The notes: generated from the sequence alone by a model not told the origin. Numbered from the stretch's first letter, positions 1-11,513 are shown. The stretch: 64,000 bases of DNA from Psychromonas antarctica (GCF_022267535.1 NZ_JAHNZV010000002.1:62001-126000), one strand, 5' to 3'. A program made the numbers and translations.

Positions 1-49
1 ATTGGAAGATAATGGTAATAAAGGACCGATAGTAAAATGTGCAAAGAGG

Positions 50-259
50 TTATATTTCCAACTCAAGACCAATACTCGTGCAGCCCTTCTCGCACTCCAC
101 TCCCACATCACTTTTAGTGGAAACGCTTAATTTAAGCGGCCTTTGGCAAGCAACGCAGAGCACCGTTTCACCCCTGCCTATTCTTTTAATCAAATTACGC
201 TGTTCATTAAAAGAGTTTGCCGTTGATTTATTGATCGCTGAAAAGTCTAATTTAGCCAT
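50..259 (-). CDS. Small putative zinc-ribbon protein
   Basis: A 69-residue conserved-looking protein that I cannot name. It carries CVAC near residue 34 and an ECEKGC segment near the C-terminus, a four-cysteine arrangement that could bind zinc, and ends in an acidic, hydrophobic tail. The ATG chosen gives MAKLDF. A further in-frame ATG seven codons upstream is possible, and neither has a strong Shine-Dalgarno sequence. It lies after the truB terminator on the same strand, so it probably has its own promoter. Function unknown; any nucleic-acid-binding role would be inference. Confidence 0.55.
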   Translation of the reverse strand: MAKLDFSAINKSTANSFNEQRNLIKRIGRGETVLCVACQRPLKLSVSTKSDVGVECEKGCTSIGLELEI

Positions 260-298
260 TATTATCACTATGGTTGTCACTGTAGAAATCTGATTGAT

Positions 299-335
299 AA
301 AAATAAATGCCCTGATAGAGATCCGAGCATTTTTA
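299..335 (-). terminator. Rho-independent terminator after truB
   Basis: On the minus strand an A/T-rich stem (AATAAAAATGC pairing with GCATTTATTTTT) is followed by a run of T just beyond the truB stop codon. It closes the rimP-to-truB transcript. Confidence 0.6.
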
Positions 336-341
336 TTGTTT

Positions 342-1274
342 TTATAAGTTAGCTAATCGCTTAGGTGCGATTAAGCCATCATCGTTCATCTGCCCGACGC
401 CAATAAAGGTATGCTCATCACCCACTGTCAAACGCACAATCGTATCATCTGGGGCGCCAGAGATTTGTACAGGCTGGCCATGCAAAATATAATCCCCCAT
501 CTCCAGCGATAGATTAATTTCCGGATAGTTTTTTACGGCGCTGTCCATGGCTAATAAAAGCGGATCTAATAGTTCATAAGGGCTGACATCCGACTCTTTC
601 GCCTGCTCAATTAACGCTTCTAGCTGATCGACAGTCACCATCCGTTGATAGGGGTAATCTGCAACCTGCGTACGACGCAGCATCGACACATGTGCACCAC
701 ATCCGAGTAATTCGCCCAGATCGTCAACAATAGTGCGGATATAGGTACCTTTACTGACATGAATGTCTAAATCAACTTCATTATTTTCAAATCGTAATTG
801 ATTGATTTCATAGACTGTAATCGGTCTGGCATCACGTTCGATGGTAATACCTTCACGCGCATATTTATAAAGCGGTTGGCCTTTATGTTTTAATGCCGAG
901 TACATCGACGGCACCTGCATAATATCGCCACGAAAAGTATTGAGTGCATCATCAAGCTGCTGCTGATTAACTGCAACGGCACGCTCGCTAACCAGATCAC
1001 CTTGTGAGTCACTGGTTGTTGTACGAATACCTAAAGTTGCAGTGACCGTATAACGCTTATCAGAATCAAGTAAGAACTGAGAAAATTTGGTTGCTTCACC
1101 TAAACAGATGGGCAGCATCCCCGTTGCAAGTGGATCCAACGCGCCTGTATGTCCTGCCTTATTAGCAAAGAAAATACGTTTAACACGTTGTAATGCATGG
1201 TTTGAGCTGATACCCGTTGGTTTATCCAATAAAACAATACCATTTATTGAACGCCCCTTTCCTCGTCTTGCCAT
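342..1274 (-). CDS. truB: tRNA pseudouridine(55) synthase TruB
   Basis: Converts U55 to pseudouridine in the T-loop of tRNAs in the cytoplasm. The 310 residues match the usual gammaproteobacterial length (about 314). The catalytic motif [13 protein letters not shown] lies at about residues 41-53, with the nucleophilic Asp within it. [14 protein letters not shown], in the middle of the protein, is another TruB signature. The start codon overlaps the rbfA stop (TAATG), so the two are translationally coupled. It is the last gene of the rimP-nusA-infB-rbfA-truB operon. Unusually, rpsO does not follow it as it does in E. coli. Confidence 0.97.
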   Translation of the reverse strand: MARRGKGRSINGIVLLDKPTGISSNHALQRVKRIFFANKAGHTGALDPLATGMLPICLGEATKFSQFLLDSDKRYTVTATLGIRTTTSDSQGDLVSERAVAVNQQQLDDALNTFRGDIMQVPSMYSALKHKGQPLYKYAREGITIERDARPITVYEINQLRFENNEVDLDIHVSKGTYIRTIVDDLGELLGCGAHVSMLRRTQVADYPYQRMVTVDQLEALIEQAKESDVSPYELLDPLLLAMDSAVKNYPEINLSLEMGDYILHGQPVQISGAPDDTIVRLTVGDEHTFIGVGQMNDDGLIAPKRLANL

Positions 1275-1675
1275 TACTCGTCGTCCTCTTCCGTACGCTC
1301 AGATTCAGCCAGTTTGGTTTTGTCTACTTTGACCGCATTGCTGACCAACTCAGAAATACGCAAACCTTCCGTTAAGGTTTCATCAAAACAAAAGCGCACT
1401 TCCGGCACAATACGTAAACGCATCGCTTTACCCAGTAATCGGCGGATATATCCCGCTGCCGCGTTAAGGCCTTCTAAGGATTCATCATTAGTTTGTTCCC
1501 CAATTGTTAAAAAGGTAACAAATACTTTTGCGTAAGCAAGATCGCGAGTGACATCTACACCAGAGATAGTCACCATACCAATACGTGGATCTTTTACTTC
1601 CTGTTGTAATATACGCGCCAACTCTTTTTGAATCTGTTGAGATACGCGCGAAGTGCGGCTATATTCTTTTGCCAT
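1274..1675 (-). CDS. rbfA: 30S ribosome-binding factor RbfA
   Basis: Binds free 30S subunits, helps late 16S rRNA 5'-end maturation and is needed for growth in the cold in E. coli. The protein has 133 residues, the same length as the E. coli protein. It has the typical N-terminus ([22 protein letters not shown]), the [13 protein letters not shown] segment and the final KH-like FDETL...RISEL part. It overlaps truB by one base and follows infB in the conserved operon. The C-terminal tail is acidic. Confidence 0.96.
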   Translation of the reverse strand: MAKEYSRTSRVSQQIQKELARILQQEVKDPRIGMVTISGVDVTRDLAYAKVFVTFLTIGEQTNDESLEGLNAAAGYIRRLLGKAMRLRIVPEVRFCFDETLTEGLRISELVSNAVKVDKTKLAESERTEEDDE

Positions 1676-1721
1676 TTTTAACTCCAGAATTACTTGTGTG
1701 ATTATTCTTTATAAATACGAA

Positions 1722-1740
1722 TGGAGGCATAAAGCCTCCA
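1722..1740 (-). other. Intercistronic hairpin infB-rbfA
   Basis: A perfect 7-bp stem (TGGAGGC/GCCTCCA) with a five-base loop sits in the 90-base gap between infB and rbfA. The T-run lies on the plus-strand side only, so on the coding (minus) strand it is not a standard terminator. It may be an RNase processing or mRNA-stability element; this is inference. Confidence 0.4.
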
Positions 1741-1765
1741 TTTTTACAGTAAAGTTAATTTGTAC

Positions 1766-4408
1766 TTATAGAGTACGTTTAACTTCAATTATTTCAAATA
1801 CTTCAATCTGATCGCCAACACGCACGTCATTGTAGTTCTTAACACCAATACCACATTCCATGCCATTACGCACTTCATTGGCATCATCTTTAAAGCGACG
1901 TAGGGACTCAAGTACACCTTCGTAAATAACGATATTCTCACGTAATACACGGATAGGGTTATTACGTTTAATCGTACCTTCAGTCACCATACAACCGGCA
2001 ATTGCGCCAATTTTAGGTGATTTAAAGACTTCACGAACGTCTGCAATACCAGTGATTTCTTGTCTAAATTCAGGAGCTAATAGACCGCTCATTGCAGCAC
2101 GAACTTCATCGATTAGATCGTAAATAATGCTGTAATAGTGTAAATCAACGCCTTCATTATCGATCAGTTTACGTGCAGAGGCATCCGCACGCACGTTAAA
2201 GCCAATAACAATAGCACCTGAAGCAGAGGCAAGTGATGCATCGGTTTCAGTAATACCGCCAACACCACGGATAATGATGTTAACTTTCACTTCATCAGTC
2301 GATAATTTGTTTAATGACTCACAAATAGCTTCGAGCGACCCTTGTACATCTGCTTTAAGTACGATATTAAGCTCAGAAACCTCGCCCGCTTCCATATTTG
2401 CAAACATGTTATCAAGCTTCGCTTTCTGTTGACGAGCAAGTTTGATATCACGGAATTTACCTTGACGGTATAGCGCGACTTCACGTGCTTTTTTCTCATC
2501 TTTAACAACAGTCGCTTCATCACCTGCCATTGGCACGCCCGAAAGACCTAATACTTCGACAGGGATAGATGGACCCGCCACTTCGATAGGTTGACCATTT
2601 TCATCACGCATTGCACGAACACGGCCATATTCAAGACCACAAAGCACAATATCGCCCTGCTTAAGTTCACCATGCTGAACTAAAATAGAAGCTACCGGAC
2701 CACGGCCTTTATCTAGACGGGATTCAATAACCACACCTGATGCTGGACCTGTTGCTACTGCAGATAAATCTAACATTTCAGCTTGTAGAAGAATACTGTC
2801 TAATAATGCGTCAACACCCGTTCCCTCTTTTGCAGAAACGAAAGCAAAGATATTTTCGCCACCCCATTCTTCGGAAATAATGTTGTGCTGAGAAAGCTCA
2901 CTTTTAACACGATCAAAATCAGCACCCTCTTTATCAATTTTATTAACCGCAACAATTAATGGCACTTTGGCAGCTTTAGCATGTTGAATTGCTTCAATAG
3001 TTTGCGGCATAACACCATCGTCCGCGGCAACCACTAGTATTACGATATCCGTCGCTTTAGCACCACGAGAGCGCATCGACGTAAACGCCGCATGTCCTGG
3101 CGTATCTAAAAACGAAATCATGCCTTTAGCAGTTTCTACGTGATAAGCACCGATATGCTGTGTAATACCACCCGCTTCACCATCAGCCACTTTTGCCCGA
3201 CGAATGTAATCTAACAGCGATGTCTTACCATGGTCAACGTGACCCATAATAGTTACAACAGGTGCACGAGAAGTACGTAAGCCGCCTTCCTGCTGCGCCT
3301 CAGCCATGACCGATTCTTCTAATTCATTTTCTTTGGTTAGAATAACCTTATGACCCATCTCTTCTGCAACAATCGTAGCCGTTTCTTGATCTATCACTTG
3401 GTTAATGGTCGCCATAGCGCCCATTTTCATCATCACTTTGATGACTTCTGTCGCTTTAACTGCCATTTTATTAGCAAGCTCAGCAACAGTGATAGTTTCA
3501 CCTATTCTCACATCGCGCTCGACAGGAGCAACGGGCTTTTCAAAAGCTTGTTGTAATGCAGAAGGAGTGTTAGGTCGCATTTTTTTCTTACCACGACGAG
3601 CACGACGTCCCTTCTCTTCTTCTTGTATAGAAGCAGCTGCTTTTTTCTTTTTCTTACGGCGAGATGGACCTTCTGCTTTTGAATCAGATACGTCTTCTGC
3701 TGCTCTTGCCTCTACAGATGAGGTCATATGATAGTCAACATCGGCAGCTTTTTTACGCGCTTCTTCTTCTTCTGCCCAGCGGGTAGAGTTTTCTTCAGCT
3801 AATTTTTTCGCTAATTCGACCTGTTTTTCCGATTCTTGCTCAGCTTTAACTAAGGCATCATGCTCTGCTTTTTTAAGAATATCAGCCGCTTCTTTCTCTG
3901 CCAATATTTGTTCAGCTGTTTTTTCCGATTTAACATGCACCTGCTTTTCTTTATTAGCTGCAGCCGCTTTTTTGGCCTTTTCATCAGCCAATTTTTTAAT
4001 AGCTAATTTTTCAGCTTGTGCTTGTTCTGCAATTGCTTTTTTGGCATTAATATCCGCTTGGACTCTTGCTTCTTCAGCTTGAATAGTTGCAAGTTCAGCT
4101 TCTTTAGATGCTTCTATTTCGCTATCTGTACGTTTAACATAAGTGCGTTTTTTGCGTACTTCAACATTAATTGCATTCGCTTGACCTTTAACATTTAAAG
4201 TCGATTTCGTTTTACGCTGCAGGGTCATTTTCTGTTTAGACTCGCCACCATGCAATTTTTGTAAAAAGTTAGTAAGTGTTTCTTTTTCTTTTAAACTCAC
4301 TTTATCTGATGCTAATTTATTAATACCGGCATCCGCGAACTGTTTAACCAATACTTCTTCCGATTTATTTAAATCTTTGGCAAGGTCTTTTAGTAATATA
4401 TCTGACAT
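1766..4408 (-). CDS. infB: Translation initiation factor IF-2
   Basis: GTPase that brings initiator fMet-tRNA to the 30S subunit and promotes subunit joining. It has 880 residues (E. coli 890). An N-terminal IF2_N fold (residues 1-50) is followed by a long charged Ala/Lys/Glu linker (about 80-260) and a second IF2_N-type segment. The GTPase domain has G1 [10 protein letters not shown]3 DTPGHAAF and G4 NKID. Domains II-IV follow, ending with the fMet-tRNA-binding C2 domain. A strong RBS (AGGAG) precedes the ATG. It lies 22 bases downstream of nusA in the same operon. Internal starts giving shorter IF-2 forms are known in E. coli; I did not resolve one here. Confidence 0.98.
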   Translation of the reverse strand: MSDILLKDLAKDLNKSEEVLVKQFADAGINKLASDKVSLKEKETLTNFLQKLHGGESKQKMTLQRKTKSTLNVKGQANAINVEVRKKRTYVKRTDSEIEASKEAELATIQAEEARVQADINAKKAIAEQAQAEKLAIKKLADEKAKKAAAANKEKQVHVKSEKTAEQILAEKEAADILKKAEHDALVKAEQESEKQVELAKKLAEENSTRWAEEEEARKKAADVDYHMTSSVEARAAEDVSDSKAEGPSRRKKKKKAAASIQEEEKGRRARRGKKKMRPNTPSALQQAFEKPVAPVERDVRIGETITVAELANKMAVKATEVIKVMMKMGAMATINQVIDQETATIVAEEMGHKVILTKENELEESVMAEAQQEGGLRTSRAPVVTIMGHVDHGKTSLLDYIRRAKVADGEAGGITQHIGAYHVETAKGMISFLDTPGHAAFTSMRSRGAKATDIVILVVAADDGVMPQTIEAIQHAKAAKVPLIVAVNKIDKEGADFDRVKSELSQHNIISEEWGGENIFAFVSAKEGTGVDALLDSILLQAEMLDLSAVATGPASGVVIESRLDKGRGPVASILVQHGELKQGDIVLCGLEYGRVRAMRDENGQPIEVAGPSIPVEVLGLSGVPMAGDEATVVKDEKKAREVALYRQGKFRDIKLARQQKAKLDNMFANMEAGEVSELNIVLKADVQGSLEAICESLNKLSTDEVKVNIIIRGVGGITETDASLASASGAIVIGFNVRADASARKLIDNEGVDLHYYSIIYDLIDEVRAAMSGLLAPEFRQEITGIADVREVFKSPKIGAIAGCMVTEGTIKRNNPIRVLRENIVIYEGVLESLRRFKDDANEVRNGMECGIGVKNYNDVRVGDQIEVFEIIEVKRTL

Positions 4409-4430
4409 TATTATTTCTCCTATCTGATGC

Positions 4431-5930
4431 TTATTCAGTGTCTTCGCTGAACCAACAGATGTTACGAGCAGCCATAATCAGCTCCCCTGCTTTTGCTTCA
4501 TTCAGTTCATCAATTTCGATTAGATCATCAACTGCTTGTTCTGCTAGATCTTCAAGCGTAATGATACCTTTACTTGCAAGTACGAATGCCAAATGGCCTT
4601 CTAAGCCTTCAAGTGCAAGTAGATCGGCCGCTGGTTTAGCGCCTTCTAAACTTTCTTCTTGTGCGAGTGCTTTCATTGCCAAGACGTTTTTAGCACGTGC
4701 GCGCAACTCGTCCACCATCTCCTCATCAAGACCTTCAATTTCTAATAACTCATTAATTGGCACGTAAGCAATTTCTTCTAGTGAACTAAAACCTTCAGAA
4801 ACCAATATACCGGCAAACTCTTCATCTATTTCCAATGCATCAGTGAATACGCTAATAACACTATCCGCTTCTGCCTGATGTTTTTCTTTTAACTGTGCCA
4901 CTGTCATTACGTTTAACTCCCAACCGGTAAGTTGAGATGCTAAGCGAATATTTTGTCCGTTACGGCCAATTGCCTGCGCAAGGTTTTCTTCCTCAACGGC
5001 AATATCCATACTGTGAGAATCTTCATCGATGACAATAGAAGCGACTTCTGCAGGAGACATTGCGTTAATTGCAAATTGTGCTGGATTTTCATCCCACAAA
5101 ATAATATCAACACGCTCACCGCCTAGCTCACTTGATACAGCTTGTACGCGAGCACCACGCATACCGACACAAGCACCGACAGGGTCAATACGTTTGTCGT
5201 TGGATTTTACAGCGATTTTTGCACGAGAGCCAGGATCACGAGCCGCGCCCATAAGATCAATCATCTCTTCCGCAATTTCAGGCACTTCTAAACGGAATAA
5301 TTCCGTCAGCATTTCTGGCCGAGTACGTGTCATAAATAACTGTGCACCACGCGCTTCCGGTCGCACATCAAACAGTAGACCACGTAAACGGTCACCAGGA
5401 CGGAAATTTTCACGTGGTAACATCTCATCACGGAAAATAACAGCTTCGGCATTGCCGCCTAAATCAAGTAGGATGTTGTCACGGTTCATACGCTTAACCA
5501 CACCGGTGATTAACTCACCTTGTTGCTCTGCATATTGCTCAACCACTTGCGCACGCTCAGCTTCACGCACTTTTTGTACAATAACTTGTTTCGCTGTTTG
5601 TGTGGTTATGCGGTCAAAGGTGACAGATTCAATTTCATCTTCAATATACTCACCCACTTTAATTTCTGGGTTATCATATTCCGCCGCTTCAAAAGTTATC
5701 TCTTTACAAGGGTTTAACATCTCTGCGTTGCTTTCAAGTACTAACCAACGACGAAATGTATCAAACTGACCCGTTTCACGATCAATTTCGACACGCACTT
5801 CGATATCGTTCTCATATTTCTTTTTAGTTGCAATTGCTAACGCGCTTTCTAATGCTTCAAAAATTGCTTCACGAGGAAGGCCTTTTTCGTTAGATACTGC
5901 CTCTACGACAAGTAAAATCTCTTTATTCAT
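4431..5930 (-). CDS. nusA: Transcription termination/antitermination factor NusA
   Basis: RNA-polymerase-associated elongation factor acting in pausing, intrinsic termination and rRNA antitermination. The 499 residues contain the N-terminal RNAP-binding domain (1-130), S1 domain (about 135-200, [16 protein letters not shown]), KH1 and KH2 domains ([19 protein letters not shown] and [19 protein letters not shown]) and two C-terminal acidic helix-hairpin-helix repeats (about 365-490), as in E. coli. It sits between rimP and infB with short spacers (15 and 22 bases), so it is cotranscribed. Confidence 0.98.
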   Translation of the reverse strand: MNKEILLVVEAVSNEKGLPREAIFEALESALAIATKKKYENDIEVRVEIDRETGQFDTFRRWLVLESNAEMLNPCKEITFEAAEYDNPEIKVGEYIEDEIESVTFDRITTQTAKQVIVQKVREAERAQVVEQYAEQQGELITGVVKRMNRDNILLDLGGNAEAVIFRDEMLPRENFRPGDRLRGLLFDVRPEARGAQLFMTRTRPEMLTELFRLEVPEIAEEMIDLMGAARDPGSRAKIAVKSNDKRIDPVGACVGMRGARVQAVSSELGGERVDIILWDENPAQFAINAMSPAEVASIVIDEDSHSMDIAVEEENLAQAIGRNGQNIRLASQLTGWELNVMTVAQLKEKHQAEADSVISVFTDALEIDEEFAGILVSEGFSSLEEIAYVPINELLEIEGLDEEMVDELRARAKNVLAMKALAQEESLEGAKPAADLLALEGLEGHLAFVLASKGIITLEDLAEQAVDDLIEIDELNEAKAGELIMAARNICWFSEDTE

Positions 5931-5945
5931 CTATAACCGCCTTAA

Positions 5946-6404
5946 TTAATCAAATTTTGGAACAATATTCGCTTTTTGGATATTACTCAGTGCAAAACGT
6001 TCTTCAGTACCATCAACGTTTACGCAAATAATTTCGCCTGCTACAGAGGAGATAATACCTTTCCATCTGCGACGGTTTTGAATAGGCATTCTTAATTGAA
6101 CTTTCACCTCTGAGCCAATAAATGCGGCATATTGTTCAGCAGAAAAAAGAGGCCGCTCTAAACCTGGAGATGAAACTTCAAGTGTGTATTCATTGGTAAT
6201 TGGATCTTCGACATCCATTAACGCACTGATTTCACGGCTTACCGCTGCACAGTCATCAACTAAAATACCATTTTCATGATCAATATAAACACGCAGTGTT
6301 GAATGCTTACCTGCACGAATATATTCTATACCCACTAATTCGTAGCCAAGATCTTCAACATTGACTTTAAACATCGCGGTTAAACGTTCTTCTAAACTTG
6401 CCAA
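5946..6404 (-). CDS. rimP: Ribosome maturation factor RimP
   Basis: Binds the 30S precursor and is needed for its maturation. The 152 residues match the family's length. The N-terminal alpha/beta domain contains [13 protein letters not shown] and [34 protein letters not shown] is the diagnostic region in the middle, followed by the SH3-like C-terminal half. It is the first gene of the rimP-nusA-infB-rbfA-truB operon and lies behind a terminator that isolates it from the tRNA-Leu gene. Confidence 0.96.
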   Translation of the reverse strand: MASLEERLTAMFKVNVEDLGYELVGIEYIRAGKHSTLRVYIDHENGILVDDCAAVSREISALMDVEDPITNEYTLEVSSPGLERPLFSAEQYAAFIGSEVKVQLRMPIQNRRRWKGIISSVAGEIICVNVDGTEERFALSNIQKANIVPKFD

Positions 6405-6424
6405 AGTTACCCCCTTTTAGAAAC

Positions 6425-6445
6425 AAAAAAAGGGCATATAGCCCT
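6425..6445 (-). terminator. Terminator-like hairpin upstream of rimP
   Basis: On the minus strand AGGGC-TATAT-GCCCT is followed by seven T. It lies between the tRNA-Leu gene and rimP, just before the rimP start, so it could end read-through from upstream or attenuate the rimP operon leader. Confidence 0.5.
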
Positions 6446-6531
6446 ATTTAATTAACAACTTATGTTTATTAAAAACAAAAATAAGTTGTTATGTAATAAA
6501 GTTGAAAAGCAATTCCAACTCCCTAAATAAC

Positions 6532-6555
6532 AAAAAAGCCCCAATAAATTGGAGC
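6532..6555 (-). terminator. Terminator after tRNA-Leu
   Basis: On the minus strand GCTCCAAT-TT-ATTGGGGC is followed by six T. It ends the secG/tRNA-Leu transcript. Confidence 0.65.
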
Positions 6556-6682
6556 TTCATTCATTTTTTATCCGCTGACTTGGATAAACCACTCTATTCT
6601 GATAAGAGCATTGAATGTTGCTGATTGTACCTACTTAGCTATTCCTAAGCAATCACTATTATCAACATTAACAACAAATATT

Positions 6683-6767
6683 TGGTGCGGATAGAGAGAC
6701 TTGAACTCTCACGACCTAAGTCATAGCCCCCTCAAGGCTACGTGTCTACCAATTTCACCATATCCGC
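6683..6767 (-). tRNA. tRNA-Leu (anticodon GAG)
   Basis: Read on the minus strand, an 85-base cloverleaf includes an encoded CCA end. The acceptor stem is GCGGATA/TATCCGC with discriminator A. The D-arm contains TGGTGAAATTGGTAGACACG. The anticodon stem TAGCC/GGCTA encloses the loop TTGAGGG, giving anticodon GAG. A long variable arm is typical of a class II tRNA, and the T-loop is GTTCAAGTC. The place downstream of secG matches leuU in E. coli. Confidence 0.95.
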
Positions 6768-6785
6768 AAATTTATAAAATCTATT

Positions 6786-7100
6786 TTATTCTGGTATTTT
6801 ATCTGAGAGGTCAACATCAATGGGTTGTTCAATAGGTGTCAAATCAGAAAAGTCATCATTGACTGATACTTTATTTGATGACAGATTGCCCAACACTAGA
6901 CTGAGTGCAAAAAACATAACAGCCAGAACAGCCGTCGTGCGTGTCATAAAATTACCCGCACCGCTTGCACCAAATACTGTATTTGAAGCACCTGAGCCAA
7001 AAGAGGCACCCATGCCGGCTCCTTTCCCCTGTTGGATTAAAACAAATCCAACCAAAATAATTGCAACAATTAAATAAACTACTAACAGCATCTCGTACAT
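6786..7100 (-). CDS. secG: Preprotein translocase subunit SecG
   Basis: Accessory inner-membrane subunit of SecYEG that eases SecA-driven translocation. The 104 residues have two transmembrane helices (about 3-22 and 52-72) joined by the Gly-rich cytoplasmic loop with GKGAGMGASFGSGAS, the family signature. The C-terminal tail is acidic. It lies between the glmM terminator and the tRNA-Leu gene, the conserved arrangement. Confidence 0.95.
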   Translation of the reverse strand: MYEMLLVVYLIVAIILVGFVLIQQGKGAGMGASFGSGASNTVFGASGAGNFMTRTTAVLAVMFFALSLVLGNLSSNKVSVNDDFSDLTPIEQPIDVDLSDKIPE

Positions 7101-7122
7101 AAGAATATATCCAATTTTTCCA

Positions 7123-7152
7123 GAAAAACTTCTTTAAGCTCCGTTAAAGAAG
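7123..7152 (-). terminator. Terminator after glmM
   Basis: On the minus strand a 9-bp stem CTTCTTTAA/TTAAAGAAG with a six-base loop is followed by TTTTT. It separates glmM from secG. Confidence 0.75.
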
Positions 7153-7295
7153 CGTGCAAATACTACCCAAAAGAGCTTGAAACCACAAGAGATTATACAC
7201 ATAATTTGTTAATTTTAGCGGCCATATCACTTAACCGCTCAAAATTAATACAAACAGTCGCTATTCTGCTCGCTGCTTTATTTTACTTCTCACCA

Positions 7296-8627
7296 TTATG
7301 CTTTCACTTTATCTGCAATCACTTGCGCATAACCACGAACAACCTCTTCTTTATCATCCGCTTCGACCATCACTCTAAACACCGGTTCAGTACCTGATTT
7401 ACGTAATAATACACGGCCACGGTCTCCCAATAACTGTTCAACACGTTTTACCTCGGTCAGTACGTCTTCATCTTGTAATGGATCTATTTCATTATTAAAA
7501 CGTACATTGATCAATATCTGCGGGAATTTTTTAATACCTTGTCGCAAATCATGCAATGTCATACGACTTCCTTGCATCGCACTTATCACCTGTAAACCAG
7601 AAACAATACCATCACCCGTTGCAAGATAATCCGAGCAGATAACATGGCCTGAATTTTCTGATCCTATTGACCAATTATTTTTCTCCATCAACGCCATTAC
7701 ATGACGATCGCCCACATCGGAACGCTCAAATGGAATCGCGAGCGCTTTTAAAGCAAGCTCTAGCCCCAGATTGGACATTTTGGTCCCTACCGCCCCGCCT
7801 TTCAGGGTACCCGAACGTAATTTTTCTCGGGCAATAATATACAGGAGTTCATCACCATCTAAGACGTATCCCGTGTGATCAACCATCATGACACGATCGC
7901 CATCACCATCAAAGGCAATTCCAAAATCAGCCTTCTCTGCAACAACTCGTTTAGCAATTGCCTGCATACTGGTCGCACCACAATTCAAATTAATGTTGAC
8001 TCCGTTTGGTTCAACCCCCATTGCGATGACTTTTGCGCCAAGCTCATTAATGACCAAAGGTGCGATATGATAAGTTGCACCATTCGCACAATCGACAACA
8101 ATTTTCAAGCCTCTTAAATCGTACTTATTTGGAAACGTGCTTTTACAAAATTCGATGTAACGTCCAGCGGCATCTTCTATGCGAGAGGCTTTGCCCATAT
8201 CACTCGATTCAACACAGATCAGTTCTTTTTCAATCTCAGCCTCAATTTCAAGCTCTATTTCTTCAGAGAGCTTCACGCCTTGATCGGAGAAAAATTTAAT
8301 GCCGTTATCATAATAGGGATTATGAGAAGCGCTAATAACAATACCAGCCGTTGCGCGGAAAGTATGCGTTAAATATGCCACCGCAGGTGTCGGCATAGGT
8401 CCCATCAGTACAGGGTGCAAACCTGCAGCAGTCAGCCCAGCTTGCAGTGCAGCTTCTAACATGTAACCGGAAATACGTGTATCTTTTCCTATTAATACTT
8501 TCTTAGAGCCCGATTTAGCAAGCACACGTCCTGCCGCCCACCCCAATTTCAATGCGAATTCAGGGGTAATCAGAGAGGCGCCTACTTTGCCGCGAATACC
8601 ATCTGTACCAAAATATTTCTTTTTCAT
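7296..8627 (-). CDS. glmM: Phosphoglucosamine mutase GlmM
   Basis: Interconverts glucosamine-6-phosphate and glucosamine-1-phosphate, feeding UDP-GlcNAc for peptidoglycan and LPS. It has 443 residues (E. coli 445). The N-terminus YFGTDGIRG is typical. The active-site phosphoserine loop is [15 protein letters not shown] (about residues 96-110). The metal loop is DGDGDR (about 241-246), the sugar-binding segment GSENSGH, and the phosphate-binding C-terminal [14 protein letters not shown]. It lies 21 bases after folP on the same strand. Confidence 0.97.
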   Translation of the reverse strand: MKKKYFGTDGIRGKVGASLITPEFALKLGWAAGRVLAKSGSKKVLIGKDTRISGYMLEAALQAGLTAAGLHPVLMGPMPTPAVAYLTHTFRATAGIVISASHNPYYDNGIKFFSDQGVKLSEEIELEIEAEIEKELICVESSDMGKASRIEDAAGRYIEFCKSTFPNKYDLRGLKIVVDCANGATYHIAPLVINELGAKVIAMGVEPNGVNINLNCGATSMQAIAKRVVAEKADFGIAFDGDGDRVMMVDHTGYVLDGDELLYIIAREKLRSGTLKGGAVGTKMSNLGLELALKALAIPFERSDVGDRHVMALMEKNNWSIGSENSGHVICSDYLATGDGIVSGLQVISAMQGSRMTLHDLRQGIKKFPQILINVRFNNEIDPLQDEDVLTEVKRVEQLLGDRGRVLLRKSGTEPVFRVMVEADDKEEVVRGYAQVIADKVKA

Positions 8628-8648
8628 TATGTTCTCGATTATTAAAAT

Positions 8649-9482
8649 TTATTCTTTGAATGAATTTATATGTTGCAACACCTTAAGTACATCAACCGTT
8701 TCTGCAACGTCATGAACGCGGATGATTTGCGAGCCTCTCTGCGCTGCTATTAAAGCCCCCGCCAAGCTGCCTGATAAGCGATTTTTTATATCTCGATTGA
8801 GTAATTTGCCAAACATTGATTTTCTTGAAACGCCGGTTAGTAGCGGATACCCCAGTGCTACAAACTGTTTAGTAGCAGCTAACAACTGAAAATTATGTTT
8901 GAGTTGCTTACCAAAACCAAACCCTAAATCTAAAATAATAGCTTCTTTTTTTATCCCTGCATTGAGACAAGTTTTAACCTGTTGTAATAAAAACTGTTCG
9001 ACTTCTTCAAGCAGATTGTTGTATTCAGGTGCACATTGCATAGTGCGCGGCAAACCTTGCATGTGCATCAAACAGACTGCAACGTCAGCTTTTGCTGCGA
9101 CAGCGAGCGCCCCTTCATCACGTAACGCGCGTATATCATTAATGATATCAGCACCCGCATTAACGGCCTCTTCCATGACTTTAGCTTTACTGGTATCAAT
9201 AGATATCCAGCAATCTAAATTCTGATTTATCTTTTCGATGACAGGAATGACACGATCTAGCTCATCTTGCAACGAAACATCAGAAGCGCCAGGCCGGCTA
9301 GATTCGCCACCAATATCAATAATAGCAGCTCCTTGCTGCACCATCGTTTCGGCTTGTTTTAATGCTCGCTCTACATTGCTAAATAAGCCACCATCAGAAA
9401 ATGAATCAGGTGTTACATTTAAAATCCCCATTACCTTAGGCGCGCTTAAATCGAGCATTTTATTTTTGCTATGCAGATGCAT
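8649..9482 (-). CDS. folP: Dihydropteroate synthase FolP
   Basis: Condenses p-aminobenzoate with 6-hydroxymethyl-dihydropterin diphosphate in folate synthesis; it is the sulfonamide target. The 277-residue TIM barrel has the signature MGILNVTPDSFSDGG near residues 18-32, IDIGGESSRPG, SIDTSKAKVM, NDIRAL, and the pterin-binding GFGFGK and GVSRKS. Folate and cell-wall genes (folP-glmM) run together as in E. coli. A terminator stands between ftsH and folP, so folP may use its own promoter as well as read-through. Confidence 0.97.
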   Translation of the reverse strand: MHLHSKNKMLDLSAPKVMGILNVTPDSFSDGGLFSNVERALKQAETMVQQGAAIIDIGGESSRPGASDVSLQDELDRVIPVIEKINQNLDCWISIDTSKAKVMEEAVNAGADIINDIRALRDEGALAVAAKADVAVCLMHMQGLPRTMQCAPEYNNLLEEVEQFLLQQVKTCLNAGIKKEAIILDLGFGFGKQLKHNFQLLAATKQFVALGYPLLTGVSRKSMFGKLLNRDIKNRLSGSLAGALIAAQRGSQIIRVHDVAETVDVLKVLQHINSFKE

Positions 9483-9510
9483 TTTATCTCTCCATCATAA
9501 AAAAGGAAGT

Positions 9511-9539
9511 AAAAAAAACCTAAGCAAGCTTAGGTTTTT
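9511..9539 (-). terminator. Terminator after ftsH
   Basis: Near-perfect palindrome AACCTAAGC/GCTTAGGTT with T-runs on both sides; on the minus strand it ends the rlmE-ftsH transcript ahead of folP. Confidence 0.75.
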
Positions 9540-9569
9540 CGGTGATAACGTTAATTAATCATGCATTAA

Positions 9570-11513
9570 TTATTTATCGTCTTTATTTTCTTCAGTTTCA
9601 GCAGCTGGGGACGCTGCTATTGAATCATTATCAGCAACCGTTTTGTCTTCGCTGCTTTCTTTAATTGGCTCTGCTTTCGCTGGATTATCTTTAGCCACTT
9701 CTGCATCTTCTACCCAATCTGTAGGTGGACGCACTTCAATTCTCGCCATTAAATCAGCGACTTGATCGCTATCAATTGTTTCATATTTCATTAATGCATC
9801 TTTCATTGCATGCAGTATATCAATATTATCATTTAATATTTTCTGTGCACGTTGGTAATTTTTATCAATAAAGAATTTAACTTCATCATCGATCAGTTTA
9901 CCCGTCTCATGAGAAACGACATTAGAGCGCAGTGTATTTGCATCCACGGTTAATAAAATGGGTCCTAATTTTTCGGAAAAACCCCACTCGGTAACCATAG
10001 CTCGCGCAATCGCAGATGCTTGTTTAATATCTTGAGAGGCACCTGTGGATACTTTATCAAGACCATAAATAATTTCTTCTGCAATTCGCCCGCCATAAGC
10101 AACCGCAATACTACTTTCTAATTCAATCCGATTTTGACTAATCTGATCGCCTTCAGGTAAAAATTGTGTCACGCCTAATGCGCGTCCACGCGGAATAATA
10201 GTAACTTTATGAATAGGGTGATGCTGTGGTACTAATTTAGCGACAATTGCATGCCCCGCTTCATGGTAAGCAGTCGATTCTTTATCTTCTTCGCGCATCA
10301 CTAAGCTACGTCGCTCAGCCCCCATTAAGATTTTATCACGCGCTTGCTCGAAATCTTGCTTATCAACTGTACGTTTATTGCTACGAGCCGCAAAAAGAGC
10401 CGCCTCGTTGACTAGATTGGCAAGATCCGCACCTGAGAAACCAGGCGTTCCTCGGGCAAGTACCATCGCTTGAACATCATCACTTAGCGGCACTTTGCGC
10501 ATATGCACATTAAGAATCTGCTCACGCCCACGCACGTCAGGTAAGGAAACAACGACTTGTCGGTCAAAACGCCCCGGACGTAATAAAGCAGCATCAAGTA
10601 CATCTGGGCGGTTAGTCGCTGCAATCACGATAATGCCTTCATTACCTTCAAAACCATCCATTTCAACTAATAATTGGTTGAGTGTTTGCTCGCGTTCATC
10701 ATTACCACCACCGACACCTGCACCACGTTGGCGACCTACAGCATCAATTTCATCTATAAATATAATACAAGGCGCTGATTTTTTTGCTTGTTCAAACATA
10801 TCGCGCACGCGCGAGGCACCTACACCAACAAACATCTCCACAAAATCAGAGCCGGATATAGAAAAGAATGGCACTTTAGCTTCACCCGAAATCGCTTTTG
10901 CCAACAAGGTTTTACCCGTACCAGGAGGACCAACTAAAAGTACACCAGTAGGGATACGTCCACCTAGTTTTTGAAATTTTGTTGAGTCTTTTAAGTAATC
11001 AACAAGTTCCTTAACATCTTCTTTGGCTTCATCACATCCCGCTATATCAGCAAAAGTGGTTTTGATTTGATCTTCACCCATTAGCTTGGCTTTACTTTTA
11101 CCAAATGACATGGCTCCGCCTTTGCCCCCTCCCTGCATATTACGCATGAAGAATATCCATACGCCGATTAATAGCAACATAGGGAACCAAGAAACAAAAA
11201 TAGACGCTAAGAAGCTTGTTTCTTCCGGAGGTGTACCTTTAACTAGTACATTGTTTTTGATTAAATCATTCAGCAAGTCAGGATCCGACGCGGGAATATA
11301 AGTAATAAATTTACTTTGATTACTTCTTATACCCTTGACTTCTTGCCCGTCAATTTGGACTTGTTGAATTTGTCCTTGGTTAACTTCGTTGACGAATGTT
11401 GTGTAGTCTATTTGGGACTGTTTTGCTTCATCTTTTCCAAAACCTTGGAACAGAGACATCAATACTACTGCGATGACTAACCACAATATCAGGTTCTTTG
11501 CCATATCGTTCAA
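9570..11513 (-). CDS. ftsH: ATP-dependent zinc metalloprotease FtsH
   Basis: Membrane-bound hexameric AAA+ protease that degrades misfolded membrane proteins and regulators such as LpxC and sigma-32. It has 647 residues. Two transmembrane helices (about 8-24 and 103-122) flank a periplasmic domain. The AAA domain has Walker A GPPGTGKT, Walker [13 protein letters not shown] and the second region of homology [17 protein letters not shown]. The zinc site is HEAGH with a downstream Glu/Asp. The C-terminal tail is acidic and variable. The TTG start was chosen because AGG lies 8 bases upstream and it gives an MNDMAKN N-terminus, close to the E. coli form; an ATG three codons inside is the alternative. 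It is downstream of rlmE. Confidence 0.97.
   Translation of the reverse strand: MNDMAKNLILWLVIAVVLMSLFQGFGKDEAKQSQIDYTTFVNEVNQGQIQQVQIDGQEVKGIRSNQSKFITYIPASDPDLLNDLIKNNVLVKGTPPEETSFLASIFVSWFPMLLLIGVWIFFMRNMQGGGKGGAMSFGKSKAKLMGEDQIKTTFADIAGCDEAKEDVKELVDYLKDSTKFQKLGGRIPTGVLLVGPPGTGKTLLAKAISGEAKVPFFSISGSDFVEMFVGVGASRVRDMFEQAKKSAPCIIFIDEIDAVGRQRGAGVGGGNDEREQTLNQLLVEMDGFEGNEGIIVIAATNRPDVLDAALLRPGRFDRQVVVSLPDVRGREQILNVHMRKVPLSDDVQAMVLARGTPGFSGADLANLVNEAALFAARSNKRTVDKQDFEQARDKILMGAERRSLVMREEDKESTAYHEAGHAIVAKLVPQHHPIHKVTIIPRGRALGVTQFLPEGDQISQNRIELESSIAVAYGGRIAEEIIYGLDKVSTGASQDIKQASAIARAMVTEWGFSEKLGPILLTVDANTLRSNVVSHETGKLIDDEVKFFIDKNYQRAQKILNDNIDILHAMKDALMKYETIDSDQVADLMARIEVRPPTDWVEDAEVAKDNPAKAEPIKESSEDKTVADNDSIAASPAAETEENKDDK

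Noticed and set aside
5029-5769. 246-codon open frame opposite nusA
   Set aside because: Antisense shadow of a strongly conserved gene; Ser/Arg-rich composition with no family pattern.
10495-10974. 159-codon open frame opposite ftsH
   Set aside because: Shadow of the AAA domain coding region; no RBS and composition unlike neighbouring proteins.
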